Assembly: GCA_023053575.1 (NCBI GenBank)
Contig: JAKZAP010000010.1
Location: 15,833,225 to 15,897,224 of the forward strand
Direction of reading: 5' to 3'
Length of the DNA stretch: 64,000 bases
DNA from: Branchinecta lynchi
Taxonomy: Eukaryota; Arthropoda; Branchiopoda; Anostraca; Branchinectidae
A model generated the notes under the pieces. That model did not search any database. It was not told the DNA's origin and worked only from the letters and a program-made list of their open reading frames with translations. This document shows positions 1 through 12,700 of this stretch, piece after piece. How positions within the stretch are numbered: position 1 is the stretch's first letter; each line of letters starts with the position of its first letter. The position numbers were made by a program, and so were the translations under genes.

Positions 1-400
1 CAGCGATATTTCGGCCCTTCTTGGCAAGGGTCCTCGTCAGGCTGTCAATCCTCTTGGCCAACGTCGGGGAAGGAAACAAAACTGTAATAAATAATTGAAA
101 CTTCTACCGACTATAAATATCTTATTAAAGTAAATTACCTTCAAATACCACTGTAATGAAAAAACTAGTCCTGAGATTTAATTTTTGACACGGACGCTGT
201 TTTTTCTGCGCGATTGGGGCTGATGAAGAATAGTAGATAACGTATCCGTTGTAAACATTGTTTTAATAAAAGTAGCTGACTTATCCGTTTTGCACCGTCA
301 AATTAAAAAAAAATACAGCTGGTGCATCCGTTTTGCAGTGTCAAACATAATTCGCAGGCAGCTTAGGCTGAAGGAATATTGGGAGAAGAAAGCCGTTTGG
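1..400. mobile_element. Hammerhead-like small element, inverted pair, truncated by window start
   Basis: Bases 1-93 are the minus-strand copy of the family (GATATTTCGGCCCTTCTTGG, then CCTCGTCAG). Bases about 211-269 are the opposite arm in plus orientation, ending near TATCCGTTGTAAACATTG. A related 3' module follows (270-400), with TATCCGTTTTGCA repeated twice and ending GGCTGAAGGAATATT. The minus-then-plus order is also seen at 17229-17507 and 21043-21288. This is intronic sequence of the receptor gene. Confidence 0.6.
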
Positions 401-570
401 TGTAATAACTTAGTGAAATTGAATATGACGTGCTGATTACAAGTTAATTTGTTTTCAAACATTGTCGCCTTGTTGAATTGGTTGTATTTAGGAGGAAAAG
501 ATGTGTTTTTCGAATGTTTATATGCTGTTTTGACGTTGAAGGTGAATTGAAGATTTTTTTTATTTTATAG

Positions 571-701
571 GGATTGCTGTTGGAATCCAACAGTTCATCA
601 GCCCACCTCAGTACACAGAAGTAAACCCTGGAAAATCCACTGTTCTGTCGTGCATAGTCCAGAACAAAGGGGGGCAATGTATCTGGCAAAGAGACCGACG
701 G
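571..701 (+). CDS. Exon 1 seen: N-terminal half of Ig domain 1
   Basis: The acceptor is TTTTATAG before 571 and the donor is GTGAGT at 702. The exon starts with the last two bases of a split codon and then reads 43 residues, from IAVGIQQF to QRDRR. The stretch PPQYTEVNPG, then VLSC (Cys27) and the C-strand tryptophan in CIWQR, make the A-C strands of an Ig domain. A second cysteine (Cys36) sits next to that tryptophan. The hydrophobic IAVGI at the start may be the end of a signal peptide whose main part lies on an upstream exon outside the window. A run of 14 C begins ten bases after the donor. Confidence 0.85.
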
Positions 702-3700
702 GTGAGTAGTGCCCCCCCCCCCCCCAGACGTAAACTATTTTCAGCGTCCTTACTATTCGGTATTCTGTTGACACCAAGCTTGACACAATCGTATTTTCTA
801 GTCAGCTTGGCTCAGAGCAAGACAACATTAGGGAGTAGCGCCAAGACTTGACACACACTCTAATAGCAGCGATACAAGCATCACTAGCGATAGGAAACGT
901 CCCTACTGAAAGTCATTCAGCTGTTCACCAGCGCTGGTTCCGATAACTTCATGTTCTGAACATGCCGCAAGCGTAGTGGGCGGCGCTACGAATATAGCCC
1001 GTCTGCAAAGCATGGACAGCATAGGTCTTGGCGCTACTGCTTAGTGTTATCCTGCTCTGGTCTGGTCTGGGAGTTCGAGAAAAAGGGTTGTCTGGTTTGA
1101 TTGTAAATGGTAGAAAAGTTAATAGTTACATTTTGTTCTTAAATATCTTATCTTTTTTGAAGTGGTTGTATCCACTTTCACAGGGGAAGTTTTTTTCGTG
1201 AGTGTCTGTTTGTTACTGGGAAGTTAAAGAATAATTTAGTATATTGTTGACTACGCTAAACACAAGGACCTCCGTCTCCCTATCTCTGTAATATAACCAT
1301 GCAGAGTCGAATATTCTCGATACCCTGCCCGATGCAAAGGAGCGGAGGATAGGTGCTACGCGGAACATCATAATTCGTCACCTCTACAAATGGCTATATC
1401 GCAGTAGAGCCTCGGAGAAGAGATTTCCTTACAAACGCCTTCCGAGCCGTCCTTTACAGCTGATTGGTTGTCTACCATTGCGACGTCACGAGTGACTCGC
1501 TTCAGAGCGGCTTCTCCACGCCTGCTACAGATTTTCATCTGGTATGCGCAGCGGCGAATAGGGAAGTAGACGGGTATCAACTAAAAGCTCACAGCAAGTA
1601 CCTCTAGCTCCGCTCAGTTTTGTCGGGGTATCCATAGTCGCTGCATGGGACCAAATACGGAGGTTCTATTGGATTATGTGTTCTATGTTAAACGGATATG
1701 TCTGCTGATTTCATTCGAGCGATACTTCAGACATCAGATGATACAATCAGCTAATGTATCTGTTTAGCGCGACAATCTGTGATTTGCGATCAGCTGGGTT
1801 TCTCAACGATTAGAAGCCTTGCGGTGTCCAGCCTCGTTTGCCTTCTTGGTGTGAAAAATGGAACAAATTCCTAACCAAACTGTCGGAAGTTTCATAACAG
1901 AATAACGCAAGGATGCGCAGTTTTCAAGGATTTCGCAGTTTTTTGGGATGTAATCTGTTGTGATTTTGAAACGTTATACATTAAATGTTATGCATAATAA
2001 GCATTGGCAGGCAAAGCAAAATCCGGAAAAGCATCTGCTGACTTTTCTCATATCCTGACGTCAAACAAAAAAGTCAGTGGATACACTCGACTCTTCCTGG
2101 CAACGCTTGTTATGCATAACATTTAATGTAGTATTTCTTACCAATGAGCTTCTAGGAAGCAATAGGCCGGAGCCTTTACATCGGAAACAGCCAACCGCGA
2201 AGATCACCGTATTGTCTTTAGGGTCGATAAATGAAACGCAGAAAGTTCAAAATGTCGCAAATGCTGATCGATCGAACGAATATGGGAACGTAGATTGAAG
2301 CAGTGATATGATAGTTGCGTTTTGCAGATACCATGGTATCTGTTACCACGGTAAGTGGATCTGCAATTAGTCGTTTTTGCAGTAACCGTGGTATCTGATA
2401 TGCGGTCGCTCTGCAAAAACGGCAATTGCCGAAATTGCGCTTTCCAAGTTATCCGACAATTTCACAGGTTGCCTGATTTACCGGCAGAGTTCTTGTCGTC
2501 ACAAGAATAGGAATCCGCACCGACAAACACTGCCGATTTCCCGGTAGGAAGTTTGCTAGATTACCAACAGAGCTGTTGCCGATACCTCAAACGTTATGAG
2601 GTCTTCTTCACAACTGTGGAAGGTTTCGTGAGCTCGTAGAGGACTTCCGTAAAGCGTTCACGTAAGAAGTGGCGAACTTGGGCGTCACCCACTCCCTATC
2701 TTTTAGCCGATCGGAATGTACTCAGGAAAATACGAATGGGCAGCAGATCCGGCCACCGGTGACTGTAGTCTCCGTATATCCAACGCACGACTTGACTTCG
2801 ATGATGGATTGTGGGAATGTCAAGTCACGAATTCGGCGATCGATATCCTTGACTCGTTGACGTCTGAGCCCGCCCAGCTTGTTGTTCGAGGTATGCTTAC
2901 TTGTTCGTTCATTCCATCTTTTTTTCATTCCACCTATGGCTTTGGAGAAAATGAAGCACACATAGTAAATAATATTTGTTCCGAACTGTTCGGGGTATCC
3001 GTACTAGTACACCTTTCGCACACCATATGTAAATTTTCTGGCTTGACTAGGTGGTATACTCAGGCGAAAAGATCTGCGTCGCATACATTCCACTTATTGC
3101 AAAAACCTCCGTGTTCTGTCATACCTGCCCCACCGCACGCCAAATCAGTATTTGATCCACCGTTTTTCGATTCAGGACCCAATAGGCCTACTGAAAGAAA
3201 ATCTGTCCTTGAAGTTATCTGCTCCAGTTGACCGTTTACCTGTTCACCACTCTTTAACTGCATTCATTCCCTCTGGCAGTGTGTAATAAATAATTCTTTC
3301 ATTCATTCACCTTCAAAAAAAGACCTGCAGCAAAATACTGTCTACCTCCTAGTAGGCTATGATTTGTGCCTCTTGGCTAACCCTTATCAGTTTAAAAATT
3401 GACTCGCATACTCTGCTCTTGTTACCACAAACTGTTTTGAATAGCTTCTAAAAAGCGCTTCGCAGTGGCTGGAAGCCGACTTCCAGACGGAGTAGCCTGG
3501 CCTTGCTTGGCCGGCCAACGTACGTTTCTCCCAAGGGTACTCGAATACGTCCGGCCCTACTTAGTCACTACTTGTGTTGAAAATTTAAAAAAAATTGTAA
3601 TCCTTGTTCCACCATATTTAAAGTATCATGACCTCCTTGAAATTCAGTAGTGAGGAACTTGGCTTCGACTAGCGATCACCTTTTCGCTGAGGTAGGTTGC

Positions 3701-6700
3701 TGAAGAGAGGTTGCACCCTACCTGACGAAAACCGATTTTGATCACCATCTTCGATAAAGGTAGTCGTCGGGTATGGTGCAGTCTCTCAACTCTGAAGATT
3801 TAGGGAGCGATCGGCACTCTAGTTTTGCAAGTGCAGTAACATTTAAGTGGGTTTAAATAAGGAGGAGAAGAATTAATCTGGAATTTGAGGGTAGACACCT
3901 GGCCCATGGAGAAAGAAGAAATTATTTGGGTAGTATTATAGAGGAACTTGGTACTTACTTTTGTCCCATGTGCATTTGCATGTGTTTGTCCCCCCTCTAA
4001 AGTCCCGTCTATGTACTAAAAGCCAATTAGAATAGTATAAGCAAATCCTTCAAACAAAAACATTCTGCAGGATTTGAAGAACGCGATGAAACGCCAGGGC
4101 TTTGGAAGAACTTAATCTTTTAGGCAGTTTCTAGCGAAGCTTATGATGTAGAAATCGGATTTATTAGCTGATAATCTGGATGATAATACTGGCTGACACG
4201 GGAACACAATATTAGGTCACAGGGATCTGCGAACGGCTTATCGGGGATACGACAAGAAAAGTGTTGAAAAGTTTTGCGTCAAATAAGGGACAATATAAAT
4301 TGCAATTGCGTAAAAACTAATCTACCTGGCTTGTATGCGACATACTGGAACCTGTTTCCGCTAATATATCGTTATTGCTAGAACAAGCGATTGCTCCATC
4401 CAGGGTATGGGTTGGACGTCAAACACCGTTTTCCAAGCTGCCAGCCGGACCAATAGATGTCGAAAGATCGATCTCCAAAATAAGTAAATTAAAAATGAAT
4501 TGCCTTGATGGTCAGAGTGGGAACTGGATGTAGTCGTAGACCCAAAAAAGTCGAGTGAGAGAACTCTCATTTTTTTCCGCTTAGATACAGTTTCTCAGCG
4601 GCTTCCCGCATTTATCGCTTTTCCGCTGGTTTCACGACAATATCTTCGACTTTGGTGACTGGTTTTACTTTGTGTGATTAAGAAAGAATTATAAAAGCTA
4701 GTTTCTCAGTTGTCAGTCCCGTGGTCCATATGTTATTATGATGCAATTACGGGCGTAACTGCATCTTTCGCTGTTTCTTAGTTGCGTATTCAGTTGTAGC
4801 AGGGACCCAGAAATTTCCTGTAATGACTCGCCATTCAGGGGGCTTGTCAATAAGAGATTTCTGATGCGCTCCTGACCGAGCGTCAGATAGTTCGACCCAC
4901 GGGGATAAAATACCCGACTATCCAGATAGACAAAATTTTTCGCAGCTGTTGTGCTGAACTAGGAATATTTCTCTGTAAACGAAAGAGTATCCTGGATCTC
5001 TTGTCCTAGCTTAGGTACCTGGTGGCATGCTGGCAATTTTGTCTATCTAGACAAGAACGCTGATTCGATCCAAGCGCGGAACTTTTGGAAACTAGGTGAG
5101 GCTCGGGTAACATAGCAACATAGAAGCATAGGAAATGACAAGCCCCCTGAATGGCGAGTCATTACAGGAAATGTATGGGTCCCTGGTTGTAGTAGCAAGG
5201 CATGAGCTCGGAGACCAAGATATAAATTCATAGTATTGTTTCTTGGTTTTGATTCTAACTGTTTCATCCGTATAATGCCGATCAAGAGGTAGCCCACACT
5301 TCAATGGAAGTTGTATAACTTTGTACCATCAATTTTGCAGTCAAGGTTCCATTAAAATTTCTTAATTGCAACAGATTGTAACAGTATACTAATTTGTTCT
5401 TAACCACTGAATATTCGATGGACAAGTAGTATAAAAAGAAAATAGAAAACAACAAACGAAATTAGATAATAAAAGACTAAACGAAAAGTAATCTTCTTAA
5501 TTTCAATTTTAAGATCGCCCAAGTAGGCCCTATACTTTTTTCACGCTTTTGGAATTTATTGTTTTTTTCACTGTTTTTCCTTTTCATTTAAAGCAGTGCT
5601 ACCAATTTCGGCAGCACACTTGTGATCGGCGAACATTTTAAAATATCAATCTGCAAACATATTGTTCCAGAGATTTAAAACTGGTTTGATTTCGTATTGA
5701 TATCCCTAGAAGAAACGAGAAAACTGCCGATAGGAATAGAATTTCATATCAATAACTCATTCTGCAACATTTTCGCCCTTTTACTTGGTCCCTGTTCAGG
5801 CCGTCGCCAAAACGGAAATTGAAGCCACTACACTATCAGAAGTTTCATAACGGACAACAGAAGGATGCGCGGTTTCAACAGACAGTGTGTAACAGACAAA
5901 ACTAGGGATGTCATCTGTTGCGTTGGAAAACGATATACGTGAAATGTTATGCAGAACAAGCATTGCCAGGAAGAGCACAAAAACAGCCAAAAGAGCATCT
6001 ACTGACTATTAGGTTTGTCGTCATGGTATCGGAAAACTCAGCAGATGCTTTTCGGCGATTTTTCGACTCGTCCTGATGGCAACGCTTATTATGCATCACT
6101 TTTTCAAACATAAGAGACAACTCGAAGTGTTGTCTGTTTCGCATGAAAAACCGCGCATCCTTCTGTTGTCTGTTATCAACTTCTGACAGTGTACTCTACC
6201 TGAAGAGGACCCTTGTCAACAAGGCCGTATCTAGGGGGGGGGGGGGGGGGTAGGGGGTTGAAACCCCCCACCCCGAAACACACAAAAATAGTCATTTTTA
6301 ACGGTTTTTCCGTCTGATCTATGTCTTTCTTGTACTTTTTTGTCCGACCTGCAGGCAACCCCCCCCCCCCCCCCCCGAAAAAAATTCCAGGGTACGGGCC
6401 TGCTTGTCAATAAGGGGCGAATATTTCCGTTCAGCTGACTAAATCGTTTTTGACCAGCCAATAAGATTCACCTTCATTTTGGGCTGAAGGAATACTAATT
6501 GATATAATAATTCCTACCTCCATTCTAGTTCCGCCCCAGATGGTCTCGATGATTCACAACGGATCACACGTTGAGCACCCAGGGAACATTACAGTGCAGA
6601 GTGATTCTGCAGGAATGGTGCAATGCGTAAGCGCTGGTGCTAACCCGCCACCGATTCTACGATGGTTTATTGGTAAGACAAGTCACAATCCTCATGCGAT

Positions 6701-9700
6701 TGTTTTAATCACTTTTAAATACAACAAAATATAAATAGAATCAAATTGAGTGAGGAAAGAATTGAATTTCTTTTATTTTACCTGTGACCGGACAATGTCG
6801 AATGGAGTTCAAGTACTTAAAATACCTTTAAGGCCTTGTGTGCCCAATGAAAACTTATCTCAAAATAGTAGTATGAAGTTTTTCGAAAAAGTAGCATGTA
6901 GTGCCAGCTGATGCTACTACATGCTACTATAGCAAGACTTGAAATTACTGGAGCAAGGCGGGATGCTACTGAATACTACTGCTTAAGTTAGCCAAGTGTG
7001 AGGCACATTACATTAACTACGTAGTAGTAATTAAATGACTACTGCGTATCAACACATACAACTTTTTCGTACAACTACCATCCAACTACAGGCTACACAT
7101 TTTTTTTTATCGGGTACTATGGTTTAGTGGTAAGGCAATACCTCTGATGATAATATTTGTTTTAATTAGCACAAACAAGAAAATCGGCGGTATGTGTCCG
7201 TAAAACCGAGTCGCCAAAGAAGCTGTTTTTTTTTTCATCTAAAATCCCATCCCCATTTCCAAAGAGTGTCGAGTTCTCCTAGTACGAAGCACTTAGCAGA
7301 ATTTGAGCGTTTATGCTTTATAGGTGTGGTTAGACTACTCCCATTATTTCATAGCGTGGTAGACTTTCAGTTATGAGATAGAAATAAACCTCAAATTTTT
7401 CAAACAAGGCCTTCTTGGGGTGAGAGGCATTCTTGCCAGAGTAACTAATCCACCCACCTCCAGCCTGACAACTAGCTCATTCTTTAGTTTCTGTGTCTCT
7501 ATTTGGTAGAGTCAACAACAAATCAGCACCAGAACCTCCGTCTCCGGATCTCTGTAATACGGCCAAGCGGAGTCGAATAGATCATAGATCCTTATACACT
7601 GCCTGATGCAAACGAGTTGAGGGTAGAAGCTACGCGGAACGTCACGATTTCATTACCTGTACAAACCAGCTGTATCGCAGTAAAGCCGATTGGTTGTCTA
7701 TTATTGTGACGTCACATATTCAAATAATGTATACAATGGGTACTTCAGCTACGATGCTTCATCAGCGATATTTCGGCCCTTCTTGGCAAGGGTCCTCGTC
7801 AGGCTGCCAATCTTCAGGGTCAGCGCGGGGAAGGAAACAAACCTGTAATGACGTCACATGTGACGAGCTGCACAGTGGGTCAGAGCGCCTCCTGCACTTT
7901 TTGCTCTGAGATGCGCAGCGGTGAAGAGGGAAGTAGACGGGACTCAGTACGTAGCTCAGCAATTTCCTCTAGTTCAGCTCACTTCAAGCGGGCTATCCGT
8001 TGTTGCATGGGACCAAAGACGGAGGTTCTATTGTTTTTTTTGTTCTTGGTAGGATTCATGTACCCTTACCATTCTTTGTGGCAGGTGAAAATGTAGGTTT
8101 AATCGTCCTCAATCTCCTTCAGAAACACGACCTAGTTAAGACACTCTCAGAGTTATGCCGATACTAATGCTTAAAGTATCGAAATAAATAAAATAAATCG
8201 TCGAGTTTCGGATCTATGTCTCTACATACACTGTAAAAGGTATCTGCGAGTAAGGATTAAGGTTAACTGCAGTAGTTGCTACTGGGATTTATCCTATCTC
8301 TATTTCGTATTAATAGTGTCTCCGTAGAGATAAGAATAATCCAGTAGCAAATACTGTAGTTAACTTTAATTTTTACAGCGTAGATTGGGAGTCTTGTTCC
8401 AAGTAAGTCCGATCCGATTGTGTCTTATTGTGGACTGATAGTTGACCCAATTAGGTCTCCGGTGAAAATAGTCTGATTGGCATCCTCGAGACACTCTTCA
8501 GTAACCACCCCGCCTGAAATTAATCAACGGTTATTCTTGCTTTGACCAGAGCCTCGTTTTTGTTGCATGCTGCAGGTCCACTTCTCGGCCGATTCTGGAC
8601 TGATTCTTTCTACATCCGTTTTTGCACTGCAGCGCTTCCGAGGAAGACGGCAGCGCTTCTCGAGAATCACGGACTTGCTCCCCGACCAAGTCCGTGCTTC
8701 CCTGCAAGATGCTGCAGCGCTGCCGCTTCAACCAAGAAGAAAGTAAATCCAAAAACGAAAAGCAAAGAAGTGCTGCAGCAGCGATGCGGCAGCGCTATTG
8801 CAACAAAAACGAGGGTCAGGAGGAATGGATTTGAAAATCGATATTTTTTTAAATGACGATACTTTCTATTTTCCCCAATGATCACAAAAGGATATTTTTC
8901 CTTTTGAGCTGGACTGAAAGCCGCGTTCCACTTTTTCCAGGCAAACTCATTACTGGAACCAAGGACATCATAAGCAAAGGAGCAAAACTCATTACAAGAT
9001 CATTATTTTCGACCAGGAACACTTTTTTGTTAGGAATAAAAGATTTTCCTGGGGGTAGTATATACGAAAGTAGAAACATGGGAGCGCTTGAAGGAACAGA
9101 CATTGAATCTCAGAACCGACGTCCATTTCAAAAATGTGTTATTGAGGGGTTTGAAAAGCGACTAATAAAGAGAAAGTATTTTCTAGGAGATGATCTTCGC
9201 GACTTAGACCGTCGTGGGTATTGTCTTTTCGCTTTTGGTTCTCGCGGTTTTAACTTTCGCTCATTTCACCGTCGTTTCGCTTGCCTTCGATCGTGGTTTT
9301 GACTGGATGAAATGCGACATGAATTGCTTCCAAACTGTACCGTCACAATTTTGTAGATTTTTTTTAACTACTGAATTATGTATGAGTGTAAGAGCGTGTC
9401 CCATCCTCGTACCAATAGTAACTATTAGTTACTAAATCCGTTCCAACCTCACAAAAGGTTACTACGCTGACCGTTACAGCCTTCTCAAAATAGTAACTAA
9501 CAGTAACTATTTGCTTACCACGCTCGAGACCGTAGTAAGCGTAGTAACTAAGGATATCTGTCATGTGATTGGTCGGATTCGCCCGAGTCTCGTTCCAGCC
9601 TTGACGACAAAAAGGCAGAATTTGTGACGTCATGCGTAGTCACTACTGTAAGTATGATGGAACACGCTCTAAGTCTCAGTGTGCAGAGAGGGCGTTCTGG

Positions 9701-12700
9701 TCTAAATCTTTTTGTAAATTAGTTTCCTATTCATATTTCCTATAACCCTCACGTGTCAACGATTCCCGTGTAACATTCCTTAATCACGTGTCAGCATGGC
9801 CTGCGAACTGGCTTCAACTCCGCGCAATGTTCTTCATTCATAAGTCGGTTCTGGCAACACTATACGCCATCCATTAACCCATTGACCGTCGTAACTGCAA
9901 CCTTTTATCATCTGATCCTTGCCAAAAGTTGTCTTCCATTGCCTTTCACCTCACGTTTTTGTGCTTGATCAATTTCCGCTATCCGTCCGTCTGTCTGTAA
10001 GCACGATAACTCTCGAAGGGAATGAGATATTTTAATGAAATTTGGTGTGAGGATTCTTTGGGTCATCGGACAAGTCAGGTTCGTCGATGGGCTTTGTAGC
10101 CCTACGTTTAGGGGTGGGGTTCACATTAAGGGGCAAACAAAATATTTTGAAACAGCTAATATGATAGACGATTGTGGGCACGCTGAACACGATGATGAAA
10201 AGCATTTTCTTGCCGGACAAATTGAATCCGTCGAAAACCGGAAAGTTTGTTAAAAGTATAATTTTTATTTGATGTTGATTAGATGTTCGATTTAGGGGTA
10301 AGAATACTTGTTGAACACTTGTGTGAAAATTGTTTTCTATCCGGAAAAGTAGTTCGTCCGGAATCCGGCCAAAACCGGAAAATTTGTTAAAAGTAAAAGT
10401 TTTTGTAGTTGATTAGAAATCCGATTTAGAGGTAAGAAGTGATGCTGAATCCGTATATGAGAATCATTTTTAGCTGTATTTGAAGTTGCATTTGAAGTTG
10501 ATTAGATGTTCGATATTGGGGAAAGAAGATACGCTGAATTCGTTTCGTAGCTTTCTTTTCCACCCGACAAGTAGTTCCGGAATTCAGTCGAAACCGGAAA
10601 ATTGGCAGAAGTAAGGCAGGAAGTTTTTGTCAAAATAGATATAACTTGAAGGGGTTAACACACATGCTGAACCCATATCTGAACTTGGTTTTTCACAGAT
10701 GATTAGCTATTCGTCCTTAATCTGTTTCCGAATTTTGATATTAAAATGTTCAAGGATTCTGGCGAAGACTGAACCTGGTAAAGCCAAGACCCAATTATCT
10801 ACATCAAATATTCGATTTTGGGATCCCATCGAAACCTTTGGTCTTGTTTCTTTTGCATTTACTCCGTTATTAGTTGCGTTTTTGCAGATATCACTGTCTA
10901 AACTCGTTTTCGCAGTTAACGTGGTATCTGATACATCATGGTCAAAAGGCGTTTTTGCAATTATCGTGGTTTCTGGCCAGACTGATATTCAGATACCACG
11001 GTCCGACCCTGGTGACTGATAGTAGTATCTGATCTTACTTTCATCACCACGAACAACAGAGCCTAAAATTTTGTCAAATTGGTGGGAAAAAAGTTTGAAT
11101 ATCAGTTTTTCTTTTGGTGTCACTTCGAAAAGCGCAATTTCGGCATTTTTTGTTTATGCAGATTAACCGTATATCAGATACCACGGTAACTGCAAAAACG
11201 ACTAATTGCAATCCAGTTACCGTGGTAACAGATACCATTGTATCTGCAAAAACGCAACTATTTAGTGCTCAGCGTAGTCTGTCCTTTTCTATTTTTGTAC
11301 TGCTTTATTTCCCGTTTATAGTGCGCAAATGAGATTTCGTCATCTTCGTGACTGAATAGTGAGAGTTCTCTACCAACCATTGAACAATAATGATCGACTG
11401 TGGTTTTTTTTTATCAACGCCAAATTGAAGATTTGCCCCATTTCAAAAGTTGTTACAGAGAATCGGACGTTCGCCGTCCCAAATGCCGCCCCAGTAACTT
11501 GCTAAGCTAGCTAATGATTTCCGCGTGACTAATGCAAAAAATAAACCTATCTAGGCGACGAGGAAATCTCTCGGCATGCAAGGCAACGAAATACCACCAT
11601 GGAAGGAAGTCTGAAGTCCTGGATTGCAACTTCGACTCTGGAATTTCAGATTAGAAGGGATCAGCATAAGAGAAGACTTCGATGTGTGTCAGAGCATGAA
11701 GCATTGCCAGAAAAGACGATCGAATCGTCAATCAAGATGAATGTACAATGTAAGTTACTTTATCTTCATAACCCCACCTTAGAGCTGAGTTATTCTTCCA
11801 GCTTCCAGCTCCAGAGTTGCTTAGAGCATCAAAGTCGCTAGTCATCACCAATACGAGCCGTTGCCTCAATCCGATTCGGAGTTGATTCATAGCAGATAAT
11901 TGAATTAAAAAGGGGCTCAAAGTACACAGTTTCTGCATAAAATATCATACTGTGCCCCCTATTGTACTTGTACAGTTGTGGCAGGTAATAAATCTATATC
12001 ATATCATATCATATCACGATACCAGCAACATCTTCCTTCCACGAGTTACAAATATTAAAAAAAAAATATACATTCACTTTCTTCCTGACGCTATCCGCAC
12101 ATCGACTGAAGACTAGTGTTTGATTCAGCGACGCCGGGACTCTTAGTTTCTTTCCTTGAAAATGTTTAGCAGCGTAGTATTTGTGAAGTTTTCAGTACTA
12201 GCGTAGAAGAAGTTAATTCTTGCGAATATTTCCTAATAAATTAAAGTAAATAACATTTGATTTCTGTCCCATATAGGTATAGCGACGGAGTACGATAGAG
12301 AGGAAAAAAGAAACTACAGTTATAAACAAGAAAAGTAAGGAAAAAACTAAAAATAAAACAAACACACAGTTAATCAGCTTCAGATTCGTAGAGCTGCGCC
12401 CTGAAAGGCAGGGACAAGTTATTCGCTTGCACTTCAGATTCCAATGTTTGGGCCTGATGCTCAAGTTAAGAAAAGTGTATTCTCTTTGGACATTTTCTTT
12501 TTCTCGTGATATTTTGATTCCTAATTTCTGCTTCTTCAGGTTTTCCTAAATTCGCCTTCTCCCTAGTAAGTTTTGATAAGTCTTTCTGGTTTCTGATTAT
12601 TACTTTTTCAACATTTTGTGTCCTCTCAGTTTTCAAAGCTGTCGTCTCTTTCGTGAGCGGAAAGAAGATTTCATTCCCCCTTTACTTTTTAATAATATTA

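Noticed and set aside
2716..3231. 171-codon open frame as a stand-alone gene
   Set aside because: Only 2716-2890 is real coding sequence (exon 2); the frame runs through the GTATGC donor into intron.
8853..9302. 149-codon plus-strand frame
   Set aside because: Longest frame without explanation, but no recognised domain, no splice sites fitting the receptor, and composition like the surrounding intron.
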